Positions 42,634-52,537 of a DNA stretch of 64,000 bases are shown in pieces (within the stretch, counting starts at the first letter, position 1; every line of letters starts with the position of its first letter). Under the pieces are notes generated by a model. That model was not told where the DNA came from and made no database searches. It saw nothing but the letters and a program-made list of their open reading frames with translations. The translations under genes and the position numbers were made by a program. This DNA comes from Acidobacteriaceae bacterium (GTDB lineage: Bacteria > Acidobacteriota > Terriglobia > Terriglobales > Acidobacteriaceae), in NCBI GenBank assembly GCA_003134855.1, contig PLCS01000007.1, positions 319,011 through 383,010 on the forward strand, in the 5' to 3' direction.

Positions 42634-45318
42634 GTGCCCGCTCAACCCAAGCCGCCCGTCTTTCTGCTCGACACGATGAGCTTCATTTTCCGCGCCTACC
42701 ACGCGATGCAGCGCTCGCGCCCCATGTCCACCCGCGCGGGGCTGCCCACGGCGGCCATCTACGTTTTTGTCAACATGATCAAGAAGCTGCGGCAGGATTT
42801 TCAGCCGCTTTACTTTGCCGCCGTCTTCGATGTAAGCGGCGAGGTCTTCCGCGACGAGCGCGCCCGCGCGATGAAGCCACTGCGCAAGTGGAACGGCAAG
42901 ACGCAGAGCTTCGACGAGGTCAGCTACGAGGGCTACAAGGCCAATCGTGCCTCCATGCCCGAAGACCTGCGCCGCCAGATCCCCTACATCCGCCGCGCGC
43001 TTGAGGCCTTGCGCATTCCCATCCTGGAGGCCGAGGGCTTCGAGGCCGACGATGTGATCGGAACACTTGCTCGCGAGGCCGCCGGCGAGCAGCACGAAGT
43101 CTTCATCGTCTCCGGCGACAAGGACATGATGCAGTTGGTCACGCCCACGGTCAAAATCCTCAACCCGCAGAAGGACAACCTCATCCTCGACCCCGCCAAG
43201 GTCGTCGAAGTTCTGGGTGTGCCGCCGGAGAAGGTCGTCGATGTGATGGCTCTGCGCGGCGACTCTGTCGATAACGTACCCGGCGTACCCGGCATTGGCG
43301 AACTCACCAGCTTGAAGCTCATTGTCGAATTCGGCAGCGTCGAAGCTGTGCTCGATCATGCTGCCGAAGTCAAGGGTAAGATCGGGGAATCCCTCCGGCA
43401 GAACCGCGATGCCGCACTGCTCTCCAAAGAACTCGTCACGATAGACTGCCACGTTCCGCTCGCGCTAGACCTCGCGGCGATGCAAACGCAGCCGCCCGAC
43501 CTCGAAGCCTGCCGCGAACTCTTTACCGAGTTGGAGTTCACCTCCATGCTGCGCGACCTCGCGCCCTCGGAAACCGCGCAGGTGGTTGAGCTGATCGAAG
43601 CGCCGAGCGACGAGCAAGCCGCCCACTTCTACGCTGCCGCGCAGACGGGAGGCTTTGCCTTCGCGCTCAATGCGAAACCGCCCGCGCCGGAAGTGGAAGA
43701 CGATGCGCCGCAGAACCTCTCGCTGCTCGACGTAGCCGAAGCCGCCGAAAAGCAGGCCTGCTTTACCGTGGGTGTCTGCGCGGAGCCGGCGACCGCTCTC
43801 GATCTCTCGCTGACAACACAACTCCGCGCCCTGCTCGAAGACGCCGCCGTCCCTAAGCAAACCCACGACTGGAAGACCGCTCTCCACCTGCTCACCGCGC
43901 AAGGCGTGGCGTTGCATGGAGCAGTGGACGACACCATGCTGCTTTCCTACGCGCTCAATCCCACCCACTCGACGCAAGCGCTGGCCGATGTGGCCGCGCG
44001 CCACTCGCAGCCCGCGCCCTCCACGCTCGCGGCCGCCGCAGCCACGATTCGTGCGCTTGTTCCTGCCTTGAAGGCCGAGGTAGAAAAAGCCGGCGTCGCG
44101 CGCGTCTACGCGGAAATCGACCTGCCTCTCGCGCCGGTGCTCTTCCGTATGGAGCAGGCCGGCGTGCGCATCGATCTCGGCGTTCTCGATGGGCTTTCGA
44201 AGCGCTTCGCCATCGAGCTGGAGCGCGTCGGCGAACACATCTTCGAGTTAGCCGGCCGCCGCTTCAACATCAACTCCCCCAAACAGCTCGGCGAAGTGCT
44301 CTTCACGCACTTGGGCCTGCCCGCACCGGCCAGCCGGGGCAAGGGAAAGGCCGTCTCCACCGCGCAGGATGTGCTGGAGTTTCTGGCTGAAAAGCATGAA
44401 GTTCCGCGCCTGGTTCTCGAATTTCGCCACTTATCGAAGCTGAAATCGACTTATATCGACGCCTTGCCGCTGCTTGCCGATTCTGACTCGCGCGTCCACA
44501 CCACATTTCAGGCAGCGGCCACTGCCACCGGACGCCTCTCCTCCGTCAATCCCAATCTACAGAACATTCCCACGCGCACCGAACTTGGCCGCGAGATTCG
44601 CGCTGCTTTCATCGCCGCGCCGGGCACGCAACTGCTCTCGGCGGATTACTCGCAGATCGAGCTGCGCCTGCTCGCGCACTTCAGCGGCGACCCGCTGCTC
44701 GTCAACGCCTATCAGAACAACGAGGACATTCACACCCTCACCGCCAGCGAAGTCTTCGGCGTGCCCGCCGCCGGGATGGACAAGCAGACCCGCAATCGCG
44801 CCAAGGCCGTCAACTTTGGCATTGTCTATGGCATCTCACCCTTCGGCCTGGCCGCGCAGTTGGGCATTCCGCAAGCCGAGGCCCGCGCTTACATTGAGCG
44901 CTACTTTGCGCGCTACTCCGGCGTGCAATCCTTCATCGAAAAGACCCTTGAAGAGACCCGCAAGACCGGCAGCGTGCGCACGCTCTTCGGCCGCGTCCGT
45001 CCCATCCCTGACATCGAGAGCCGCAACCCAAACCAGCGCGGCTTCGCCGAGCGCACCGCTATCAACACGCCGCTTCAAGGCACCGCCGCCGACCTCATCA
45101 AGCTGGCGATGATCTCCATCGACCGCCAGCTCGCTGAGCGCGCGCTCAAGACGCGCATGGTCCTGCAAGTCCACGACGAGCTGCTCTTCGAGGTTCCCGC
45201 CAGCGAGACCGCCGAAGTCGAAGAGTTAGTGCGCACGGAGATGGAAGGGGTGGTCAAGCTCAACGTGCCATTGATCGCCGACTTGAAGTCCGGCCCCAAC
45301 TGGCGCGATATGAAGTGA
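42634..45318 (+). CDS. polA: DNA polymerase I
   Basis: 894 residues from GTG 42634. N-terminal 5' nuclease domain (FLLDTMSFIFRAYHAM, EGFEADDVIGTLA, SGDKDMMQLV). The central 3'-5' exonuclease fold remains but its first catalytic motif (DxE) is replaced by GGFAFALNAKPP, so proofreading is probably lost. The polymerase domain is intact: YSQIELRLLAHFSGD (motif A), RNRAKAVNFGIVYGISPFG (motif B), VHDELLFEVP (motif C). Functions in Okazaki fragment processing and repair. Convergent with the spermidine-synthase-like gene. Confidence 0.97.
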   Translation: MPAQPKPPVFLLDTMSFIFRAYHAMQRSRPMSTRAGLPTAAIYVFVNMIKKLRQDFQPLYFAAVFDVSGEVFRDERARAMKPLRKWNGKTQSFDEVSYEGYKANRASMPEDLRRQIPYIRRALEALRIPILEAEGFEADDVIGTLAREAAGEQHEVFIVSGDKDMMQLVTPTVKILNPQKDNLILDPAKVVEVLGVPPEKVVDVMALRGDSVDNVPGVPGIGELTSLKLIVEFGSVEAVLDHAAEVKGKIGESLRQNRDAALLSKELVTIDCHVPLALDLAAMQTQPPDLEACRELFTELEFTSMLRDLAPSETAQVVELIEAPSDEQAAHFYAAAQTGGFAFALNAKPPAPEVEDDAPQNLSLLDVAEAAEKQACFTVGVCAEPATALDLSLTTQLRALLEDAAVPKQTHDWKTALHLLTAQGVALHGAVDDTMLLSYALNPTHSTQALADVAARHSQPAPSTLAAAAATIRALVPALKAEVEKAGVARVYAEIDLPLAPVLFRMEQAGVRIDLGVLDGLSKRFAIELERVGEHIFELAGRRFNINSPKQLGEVLFTHLGLPAPASRGKGKAVSTAQDVLEFLAEKHEVPRLVLEFRHLSKLKSTYIDALPLLADSDSRVHTTFQAAATATGRLSSVNPNLQNIPTRTELGREIRAAFIAAPGTQLLSADYSQIELRLLAHFSGDPLLVNAYQNNEDIHTLTASEVFGVPAAGMDKQTRNRAKAVNFGIVYGISPFGLAAQLGIPQAEARAYIERYFARYSGVQSFIEKTLEETRKTGSVRTLFGRVRPIPDIESRNPNQRGFAERTAINTPLQGTAADLIKLAMISIDRQLAERALKTRMVLQVHDELLFEVPASETAEVEELVRTEMEGVVKLNVPLIADLKSGPNWRDMK

Positions 45319-45350
45319 TCTTCTCTTCGCATCTATGCGCAAACGCGTAT

Positions 45351-47627
45351 TCATAAATGCCATTTGATGACGTGCAATAAATTCGAGAAATCGTCTGTCC
45401 ATATCTCGGTTCCGGAAGGCACGTTCACGGAGATCCAGCGAGGATCCGTAGCCAACGCGCCCAGATCGGCTTGGCTTCGCGCCATGACTAACCACTCCGA
45501 CGGGGATTTTCCCGTGTCGATCTCTGCTTTGCTAACGGATAAATCGTTCTCGTTGAGGCACACCAACCCGGCATTGCGGGCCAATGCGCCGAAAATGGGC
45601 GCAAGCTTCAGATGGCCGTTGCTGATATGAAAGGCAAGAATTCCCCCGGGAGCGAGCTTGCGCAAGTACAGCGCCAAAGCTTCCCTGGTCATCAGATGCA
45701 TCGGAATCGCATCTCCGCTAAAGGCGTCGAGGACAATGAGATCGTAACTTCTGTCCGCGGAGTCGCGCAGCTTAAGCCTCGCATCGCCGATAACAATCGG
45801 CGCCCTCGGCGCGCATTGGCTGAGGTAGGTGAAGTACTGCGGATCCGAGGCGATGCGCTGCACGGCAGGGTCGATCTCATAGAAAGTCAAAGACTCGCCC
45901 GGTTGCAGATAGCAGGCCATCGCTCCCGCTCCCAGACCCACAACTGCCCACGCCGGCTTGACAAGATCGCCCGTGCTTCCGAAGCTGGTCTTAGCCTCCA
46001 TGGCTCGCAGAATGCTCCCTGCGGGACCGGACTTGGTGTAGTACGCCAGCGGCTCGCGGCTCTTTGCGGGGTCAAGGCTCTGCTCTCCATGAATGATAGC
46101 GCCATGGAGAAAATACCTTAAATTGCCGGCCGCGTTGTCACTGATACGCAAAACACCAAAGAAGCTGCGCTCTTGAAGAAGGAGCTTTCCATCAAGGCCG
46201 CCGAAGAGCGAACCGGCAGCGACAATCGCCACAAGGCCGGTAGCGAAACGCATCGGCCGTTTGGCAAAACTCAGACACCAGACCATCGAGTAGCCAAAGA
46301 ACAATACAGTAATCGTGCTGTTCGGCTGAAGGCCGAAATGCGCGAGGCCGAGAATGATCGCAACCATGCTCAGCCCTAGTGCTATCGGCAACAGCAAGTC
46401 ATTGCGTCTGAGCTTGACGGCCTGAGCTGGCGGGACGGGCTTTTGGTCGATGGCCGGGAGTAAATAAGCCGCGAAAATTAGAACCAGCGGAAACTCAAAA
46501 ACGGTAGAGAAGATTTGAGGAGCAAGAAGCGCATTGAATATGCCGCCGAGCACTCCGCCAAAGGAGATCCACAGATAGAACTCCGCCAGGCGGCTGACCT
46601 TAGGCCGGCTGTGCGCTATCTCGCCGTGGCAAACCAGGGCAGCGACAAACAGCACCGAAAGATAAAGCGGAAACAATATCACTAGCCCCAAATTCTTCTC
46701 GGAAAGGATTGGAAAGAGCGCAAAAAGAAGAAGAATAGGCAATCTGAGAATCAGATTTTCATGCGAAAAAGGCGGCCGCTTGGCGAAGACAAGCACGAAG
46801 CTCAGCAAGTAAAGCGCAAGCGGCAATACCCAGACAAGCGGGATGGCGGGAACGTCCGTGGTCAACGCTGTAGTTACGCCCATCATCAGGCTGGAGGGCA
46901 CAAAGGCTAGGGCAATCCAGCGCAAGCGCTGGCGGCCTGCGGCGCGATCTACTTTGCCGTCTTCTTCGCTCGGAGCGCCGTGTCCTGCAATGATGCCGGG
47001 TGGTGTCCGCCAAACCAGCACGCCACAGGTTATGGTCAGGACAAGAAACACCGCGTATCCATAACTCCAGAGATAACTCTGCCCGCTCAGGCGCAGCGTG
47101 GGTTCCAGTAACAGCGGATACGCCAACAGCCCCGTCAAGCTTCCTGCGTTGCTGGCGGCATACAAAAAATAGGGATCGCTCGCGGATTTGTGGCCCGACT
47201 GCGAAAACCATCGTTGCAGCATTGGCGTCGAGCTGGAGAGCAGGAAAAACGGCAGGCCCACTGCGACCGCGAGCATACCGAGGACCCACAGGACAGGACT
47301 GCTCTGTGCCGGCGGCTCCCAGCCAATCGGAATATGCAGCGGCAACACGATAAGGGGCGTGATCGCGAGGGCGATCTGCAGGACAATCTGCGCAAGGCGG
47401 CTCAGCCATTTCGTCGCTGCGTAGGCATACAGATAGCCAGCTAGCAGCGTCGCCTGAAAGAAAACAAGACAGGTATTCCAGACCGCTGGCGCGCCGCCAA
47501 GCATGGGCAAGGCCATCTTGGCCATCATTGGCTCGACCAGAAACAGCAGCGCTGAACTGACGAACATGGAAATCGTGAACACAATTAATAGCACTTGGCT
47601 TCCAGCTCTCCCGGGCGCGTTCTCCAA
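45351..47627 (-). CDS. Fused MFS-like membrane protein / spermidine synthase-like protein
   Basis: 758 residues. The first about 500 form an MFS-like bundle with many helices (SMFVSSALLFLVEPMMAKMA, LPLALYLLSFVLVFAK). The C-terminal about 220 residues resemble spermidine synthase: VGLGAGAMACYLQPGE, FYEIDPAVQRIA, LIVLDAFSGDAIPMHLMTRE. Such fusions are common in bacteria and their substrate is not established, so polyamine synthesis is only one possibility. Convergent with polA. Confidence 0.87.
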   Translation of the reverse strand: MENAPGRAGSQVLLIVFTISMFVSSALLFLVEPMMAKMALPMLGGAPAVWNTCLVFFQATLLAGYLYAYAATKWLSRLAQIVLQIALAITPLIVLPLHIPIGWEPPAQSSPVLWVLGMLAVAVGLPFFLLSSSTPMLQRWFSQSGHKSASDPYFLYAASNAGSLTGLLAYPLLLEPTLRLSGQSYLWSYGYAVFLVLTITCGVLVWRTPPGIIAGHGAPSEEDGKVDRAAGRQRLRWIALAFVPSSLMMGVTTALTTDVPAIPLVWVLPLALYLLSFVLVFAKRPPFSHENLILRLPILLLFALFPILSEKNLGLVILFPLYLSVLFVAALVCHGEIAHSRPKVSRLAEFYLWISFGGVLGGIFNALLAPQIFSTVFEFPLVLIFAAYLLPAIDQKPVPPAQAVKLRRNDLLLPIALGLSMVAIILGLAHFGLQPNSTITVLFFGYSMVWCLSFAKRPMRFATGLVAIVAAGSLFGGLDGKLLLQERSFFGVLRISDNAAGNLRYFLHGAIIHGEQSLDPAKSREPLAYYTKSGPAGSILRAMEAKTSFGSTGDLVKPAWAVVGLGAGAMACYLQPGESLTFYEIDPAVQRIASDPQYFTYLSQCAPRAPIVIGDARLKLRDSADRSYDLIVLDAFSGDAIPMHLMTREALALYLRKLAPGGILAFHISNGHLKLAPIFGALARNAGLVCLNENDLSVSKAEIDTGKSPSEWLVMARSQADLGALATDPRWISVNVPSGTEIWTDDFSNLLHVIKWHL

Positions 47628-47692
47628 TAATAACTAAAGAAGTAGCATCGTGAATAGCCGTGAAATTAACTCTCAAGAGATCTGAAATCAAC

Positions 47693-49054
47693 TTAGCTAA
47701 CCCCAAGCTCGGCGCGTATCGCATGGGCAATCGCATCCGCGTGCCGCCGCATTGCCTCTTCACTCTCCGCCTCGATCATCACGCGCGCCAGCGGCTCGGT
47801 GCCACTATAGCGAATCACCACGCGGCCTGTGTCCTTCAACTCCACTTCGGCGGCGCGGATGGCGGCGGCTACGCTGGGAATCGACTCCAGCGGCTTGCGC
47901 TCGCGTACTCGCACATTGACGATGACCTGCGGGAAGACTTTCAAGTCAGCGGTCAGTTCGTCAATGCTCTTGCTAGAGCGAGCCATCAAATCCAGCACCA
48001 CCAGCGCGGTCAGCAAGCCGTCGCCGGTGGTGGCCAGATGCGGCAGCAGGATGTGCCCCGATTGCTCTCCGCCCAATGCGGCGTTGCGCGCCAGCATCGC
48101 TTCGAGGACATAACGGTCGCCGACCTGCGCGCGCAGCATCGTAATTCCAGAGCGCCGCAACGCCGCCTCCAGTCCCATATTCGACATGGTGGTGGCGACG
48201 ACCAGATCGCCAGTCAGCAGGCCCCGCGCCTTCAGGTCGCGCGCGGCCACGAGCAGGATCGCATCGCCGTTGATGACGTTGTTGTGGCTGCCGGCCAGCA
48301 TACAGCGGTCGGCGTCGCCGTCAAAGGTGAGGCCGAGATCCGCTTCGCGGGCGCTCACCTCAATGGCCACATAGGCCGGATGCAGCGCGCCGCAGTTCAG
48401 GTTGATGTTGCGGCCGTCGGGCGCGACGTTCAGCAGCGAGACCTCTCCGCCCAGCCGGCGAAACAGCTTCGGCGCAACCGCCGCCGCCGCGCCATTCGCG
48501 CAATCGGCCACAATCCGCAACCCATCCAGCGAAAGCCCCGGCACACAGTCGAGAAGGAATTGAATGTAGTCGGCCTGGAAGGCGGCGTTGTCTTCGACTG
48601 CGGGCAGTGTTGACGGATCGGGCGCGGCGGAGTGAGCCGCGTGATGGAGAATCTCCTCCTCCATCGCCAGCTCCATCGCATCAGCCAGCTTGAAACCGTC
48701 CGCGCCGAAGAGTTTGATGCCATTGTCCTGCCAGGGATTGTGTGAGGCAGAGATGACCACGCCCGCCTGAAATCCATGTGTTCGCGCGAGGAACGCGACG
48801 GCCGGAGTGGGCACAATGCCCGCGCTTTCGACGCGGACACCTGTTTCGATGAGGCCGGCGGCAAGCGTGGCGGCGATCCAGGGGCCGGACTCGCGCGTGT
48901 CGCGGCCCAGGATCACCTTGGGTTTTGTGGCCGTCTTGCGCAATGAGTGGCCGAGGGCCAGGCCGGTGGCGTATATGGTGGCGGCGTCAAGCGGGTATTC
49001 GCCCGCCACGGCGCGAATGCCGTCGGTTCCGAAGAGTTTGCGTGCGTTGGTCAT
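47693..49054 (-). CDS. glmM: Phosphoglucosamine mutase
   Basis: 453 residues from ATG 49054 (N-terminus KLFGTDGIRAVAGEYPLDA is conserved). Converts glucosamine-6-P to glucosamine-1-P for peptidoglycan and LPS. Active-site Ser in VVISASHNPWQDNGIKLFG, metal loop LTFDGDADRCMLA, sugar-binding GGEQSGHI and phosphate-binding VIRYSGTEPLARVM. It follows xseA by 4 nt and completes a tmk-xseA-glmM run. Confidence 0.97.
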   Translation of the reverse strand: MTNARKLFGTDGIRAVAGEYPLDAATIYATGLALGHSLRKTATKPKVILGRDTRESGPWIAATLAAGLIETGVRVESAGIVPTPAVAFLARTHGFQAGVVISASHNPWQDNGIKLFGADGFKLADAMELAMEEEILHHAAHSAAPDPSTLPAVEDNAAFQADYIQFLLDCVPGLSLDGLRIVADCANGAAAAVAPKLFRRLGGEVSLLNVAPDGRNINLNCGALHPAYVAIEVSAREADLGLTFDGDADRCMLAGSHNNVINGDAILLVAARDLKARGLLTGDLVVATTMSNMGLEAALRRSGITMLRAQVGDRYVLEAMLARNAALGGEQSGHILLPHLATTGDGLLTALVVLDLMARSSKSIDELTADLKVFPQVIVNVRVRERKPLESIPSVAAAIRAAEVELKDTGRVVIRYSGTEPLARVMIEAESEEAMRRHADAIAHAIRAELGVS

Positions 49055-49058
49055 GGTC

Positions 49059-50465
49059 TCATTTCTTGGTTGATTGGTTTGAAGCCGCGGATTCCACGCG
49101 GCTGATGAAGACGCCGTCGGAGAGGCGCGTGACAAGCTTGTCTCCGGGCGCAACCTGAAGCGTGGAGCGAACCACCCCGCCCGTTGCGGTGAGCACCTGC
49201 GCATAGCCGCGATCGAGCACGGCCAGCGGCGAAAGCGAGTGCAGCCGCGCGTCAAGAGAGCTGAGATGGGCTACGGATTCGTGCATCATCCGCGCCATCG
49301 AATGGACCAGGCGAGTCCGCCCGGAGGTAAGCCGTTCGCGGGCCTGGGCAAGCCCCTGGCGCGGATCGTGGCGCAGGACGGCGGCGGCGAGGCCGGCGAC
49401 ATTGCGCTGATCCTGCCGGAGTCGTTCGCTGACGACTACTTCCATGCGCAAGGAAGAATCGTCCAGGCGCTGGGCCAGCCGATGCAGCAGCGAATTCACG
49501 CGCCCCTCGGCGCGGCTGACGGGCAGGCGGCTGAGACGCTGGCGGGCTTGCAACAACTGAAAGCGGGCGGCGCGTTCAAGCCGATGCGATTGCTCGGCCA
49601 CTCGCTCGGCAATCTTGTGCTGCGCCTCGGTAATCAATTCGGCGGCGGCCGATGGCGTGGGAGCGCGCAGGTCGGCAACAAAATCGGCAATCGTAAAGTC
49701 GGTTTCGTGGCCGATGGCCGAGACCACCGGCAGTCGCGAGGCGGCGATGGCGCGGGCCACGCGCTCGCTGTTGAAGGCTGCCAGGTCTTCGAGCGAGCCT
49801 CCGCCGCGGGCGATAACGATCACGTCCACCAGGCCTGAGGCGTTCAGTTCGTGGATAGCAGATTCAATCTCTGACGGCGCTGAATCCCCCTGCACGCTGA
49901 CCGGGCAGACGAGCACGCTCAGGCCGGAGTGGCGGCGGGCAACAATGTTGAGAAAGTCGCGAATCACCACGCCGGTGGGCGAGGTAACGATGCCGACGGC
50001 GCGCGGAAAGCCTGGCAGCGGCCGCTTGCGCTCCGTGTCGAAGAGGCCCTCGGCCTTAAGCCGCGCCTTCAGTTGCTCGAAGGCCAGTTGCAGCGAGCCC
50101 GCGCCGACCGGCTCCATCGTCTCGGCCACCAACTGCATCTGGCCGCGCTGCTCGTAGACGCTCACGCGGCCGCGCACCAGCACGTGCAGGCCGTCCTCGG
50201 GGCGGATGCGCAGCAGCATTGCCTGGCGGCGAAAGAGCACCACCGGCAGTTGCGCGTCGGCGTCCTTCAGCGTGAAATAGACGTGTCCGCTGGGCGCGGG
50301 GCGGAAGTTGGAGATCTCGCCCTCGACCCAGACGTCGCCGTACTCCTGCTCGATCAGTTCGCGCACCTGGCCTACCAGCTCGCGCACCGGCCAGATGCGG
50401 CGGCCGGGTCGTGGCTCCTCAAAACTGAGGTCAAGCTGCGGCGCGAAGGTGGCTTCCCTGGTCAC
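49059..50465 (-). CDS. xseA: Exodeoxyribonuclease VII large subunit
   Basis: 468 residues from GTG 50465. N-terminal OB fold (QVRELIEQEYGDVWVEGEIS, NFRPAPSGHVYFTLKDADA), catalytic domain with VGIVTSPTGVVIRDFLNI and ARGGGSLEDLAAFN and SAIGHETDFTIADFVAD, then a coiled-coil C-terminus. The small subunit xseB is not adjacent. Degrades single-stranded DNA. Confidence 0.95.
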   Translation of the reverse strand: MTREATFAPQLDLSFEEPRPGRRIWPVRELVGQVRELIEQEYGDVWVEGEISNFRPAPSGHVYFTLKDADAQLPVVLFRRQAMLLRIRPEDGLHVLVRGRVSVYEQRGQMQLVAETMEPVGAGSLQLAFEQLKARLKAEGLFDTERKRPLPGFPRAVGIVTSPTGVVIRDFLNIVARRHSGLSVLVCPVSVQGDSAPSEIESAIHELNASGLVDVIVIARGGGSLEDLAAFNSERVARAIAASRLPVVSAIGHETDFTIADFVADLRAPTPSAAAELITEAQHKIAERVAEQSHRLERAARFQLLQARQRLSRLPVSRAEGRVNSLLHRLAQRLDDSSLRMEVVVSERLRQDQRNVAGLAAAVLRHDPRQGLAQARERLTSGRTRLVHSMARMMHESVAHLSSLDARLHSLSPLAVLDRGYAQVLTATGGVVRSTLQVAPGDKLVTRLSDGVFISRVESAASNQSTKK

Positions 50466-50528
50466 TCATAAAGTGTAATTGCGCGGGCCTGTCCGGAGTT
50501 GCAGGGAGGATCGGGGCGCCCGCATCGA

Positions 50529-51203
50529 TTATGCGCTTATTCCTGCGGCCAGCCCGGCCAGGCGCTCGGCAACGGCTTCGACGATCTGTTCGTGGACCTC
50601 GTCGATGCTCAGGTCGCCTTCGATCAGCACGACACGCTCTGGCTCGCGCTGGGCGATCTCGCGGTACTTTTGCCAGACGCGGCCATAAAAGGCGTCCTGC
50701 TCCGCCTCGAAGCGGCCTTCGTCCGGGCCGCACAGCTCGGCGGTGCGCTGGTTGCGGCGGCGCGCGCGGTGGAGCGAAGCCTCCAGTCCGGGCAGTAGCA
50801 ACAGCGTCAGGTCGGGCTGAAGGTTGGCACAGAGCAGCCGATGCAGTTCAAGAACAACCTCGGAGCCCAGCTCACGGCCGCCGCCCTGGTAGGCCTCGGT
50901 CGAGTCGGTGAAGCGGTCGCAGAGGACGATTCTTCCGGCGTCCAGTGCGGGCTGAATCACCTCGGCGATGGCCTGGGCGCGGTCGGCGAACATCAGCGCC
51001 ATCTCGGCCATTGGCGCCAGATTTGTCGAGCGCGAGTCCAGTACCAGGGCGCGGATGCGGTCGCCGGTTGCCGTGCCGCCCGGTTGGCGGGTCACCAGGG
51101 TGGCGTGGCCGCGTTTCTTGAGCCAGGCGGCCAAGCGGTTGATTTGCGTGGTTTTGCCGGAACCATCCAGACCTTCGAGGGTAAGAAACAGTCCGCGCGC
51201 CAT
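50529..51203 (-). CDS. tmk: Thymidylate kinase
   Basis: 224 residues. Converts dTMP to dTDP. P-loop LTLEGLDGSGKTTQINRLAA, DRX motif LCDRFTDSTEAYQGGGR, and the TMK signature region VTRQPGGTATGDRIR. The C-terminal residues (AGISA) show no unusual extension. Divergent from the exported protein gene at 51323; xseA follows after 63 nt. Confidence 0.96.
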   Translation of the reverse strand: MARGLFLTLEGLDGSGKTTQINRLAAWLKKRGHATLVTRQPGGTATGDRIRALVLDSRSTNLAPMAEMALMFADRAQAIAEVIQPALDAGRIVLCDRFTDSTEAYQGGGRELGSEVVLELHRLLCANLQPDLTLLLLPGLEASLHRARRRNQRTAELCGPDEGRFEAEQDAFYGRVWQKYREIAQREPERVVLIEGDLSIDEVHEQIVEAVAERLAGLAAGISA

Positions 51204-51322
51204 GGGCTGAGTCTACCACTGAAATAAAGTTGAAGACGAGTCTGCTTCTGTTGTGTTACAAGGGGTTGAACAGCAAACCTCACCGGAGGCAGGCGACTGC
51301 GCTCCACAGGAGTTCAAAAAAA

Positions 51323-52381
51323 GTGAATCTTCGCATCGTTCACAAACTCTCCGTCTGCGGCTTTCTCGCGGTAGCTCTGCTCGCCACCCGGCAACTCAAC
51401 GCCCAGCACCTGACGCTCGAAGGCCAGACCGGCGGCTTTTTGACGCCCACCGCTTACGTCGTCGAATCGGCCAAGGGCCATGTGTTTTCCCACCCCGCCG
51501 TCGGCTTCCATTTCATTAGCGCCAAAGCGGTGATCGGCGATTTTGAGACTTTCAGCGTCACCGAAGGCTTTGCCAACCGGGCCGAGGTGGGCTACACCCG
51601 CAGCGTGCATCAATTAGGCAACGCTCCGGTGGCCACTGCCACCAATGCCGCGACCAGCAACCTCTGGGATGTCAACGGCATGAACATCTTTCACGGCAAA
51701 GTCGTGGGGATCAAAGACGGGCAATTTGGTCCCTGGACGCCGGGAATTGCTGTCGGCGGCGTGGTGCGCACCGGCGACAAGTTTGTCACCGGCGAGGCAG
51801 GCCCGCTTGCCGTGGAACTTTACGATCAGTACTGCCTTCAGACCTCAGCGTGTCCACTGATGGCCGTCCCGGCAGCCAAGGCCTACACCAACGGAGACGT
51901 TTACATCTCCGTTACCAAGACCTGGGCGCATCCGCCCGTGCCGTTTCTGGTGAACCTCGGCTGGAAGGCCACCAATGCCGCCATCTTCGGCATCGGCGGC
52001 CAGTCTACCCGCTTTGGCGGACGATTCTACGGCGGCCTCGGCATTCCGTTGCCCATTGCCTTCGGAGTTGTAGCCGTGCCATCAGCGGGATTCACTCAGG
52101 AGCCACGGACGGTCCAGGGTCTGGGTCCCAACCCTCCTGCCGGCATCCCTCTGGTGAGCGGCAGGGCTGACTTGCCGACCACGCTGGACTATGCTGTCCG
52201 CGTGACTCAAAGGGAGCATCCGCACTTCAGCTTTGATATTGGTATCGGCCAGGTGGCCGGAAATATCGGCGCGGTCACTGTTGCAACCGGCTTGCCCGCG
52301 CCCTATCCTGCCACTGTCAATGTGCCGGTAAACCTGGAGGCGCGCCGTGTCGTCGGCATGGGCCTCAGCTACCGTTACTGA
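51323..52381 (+). CDS. Exported outer-membrane-type protein, unknown function
   Basis: 352 residues from GTG 51323, with AGGAG 12 nt upstream; an earlier ATG would give an unnatural N-terminus. Signal peptide 1-27 (LSVCGFLAVALLATRQLNAQ). The mature chain is rich in beta-like alternation (FLTPTAYVVESAKGHVFSHP, ISVTKTWAHPPVPFLVNLG) and ends LSYRY, an aromatic C-terminus as in outer-membrane barrels. A Cys pair (LQTSACPL, DQYC) may form a disulfide. I do not recognise the family. Confidence 0.75.
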   Translation: MNLRIVHKLSVCGFLAVALLATRQLNAQHLTLEGQTGGFLTPTAYVVESAKGHVFSHPAVGFHFISAKAVIGDFETFSVTEGFANRAEVGYTRSVHQLGNAPVATATNAATSNLWDVNGMNIFHGKVVGIKDGQFGPWTPGIAVGGVVRTGDKFVTGEAGPLAVELYDQYCLQTSACPLMAVPAAKAYTNGDVYISVTKTWAHPPVPFLVNLGWKATNAAIFGIGGQSTRFGGRFYGGLGIPLPIAFGVVAVPSAGFTQEPRTVQGLGPNPPAGIPLVSGRADLPTTLDYAVRVTQREHPHFSFDIGIGQVAGNIGAVTVATGLPAPYPATVNVPVNLEARRVVGMGLSYRY

Positions 52382-52423
52382 GCGGTCGAGTTTAAGTAAA
52401 GTATCTGTGCAATTGTGAACAGT

Positions 52424-52479
52424 GCGGGATGAGGGCTGGCGGGTAGCCTTGCTGCGAAGTACCCAGGCCCTCGCCCCGC
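52424..52479. promoter_or_regulatory. Long imperfect stem-loop in the leader/intergenic region
   Basis: Three paired blocks, GCGGG/CCCGC, GAGGGC/GCCCTC and GGGTA/TACCC, are nested symmetrically around a 14-nt loop. It lies after the exported-protein stop and about 60 nt before the next gene start. No T-tract follows, so it is either a leader RNA structure, a factor-assisted terminator or a repeat element. Confidence 0.5.
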
Positions 52480-52537
52480 GCAGGGAAAATCGATTACTAT
52501 AGCGGAGCGGGCGCCAAAGAACCAGGAGGTTCTTTCG

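Noticed and set aside
42481-43452. N-terminal extension of the O-methyltransferase frame to 659 codons
   Set aside because: It lies antisense to the polA 5' nuclease region; the methyltransferase fold starts at 42480, where family members start.
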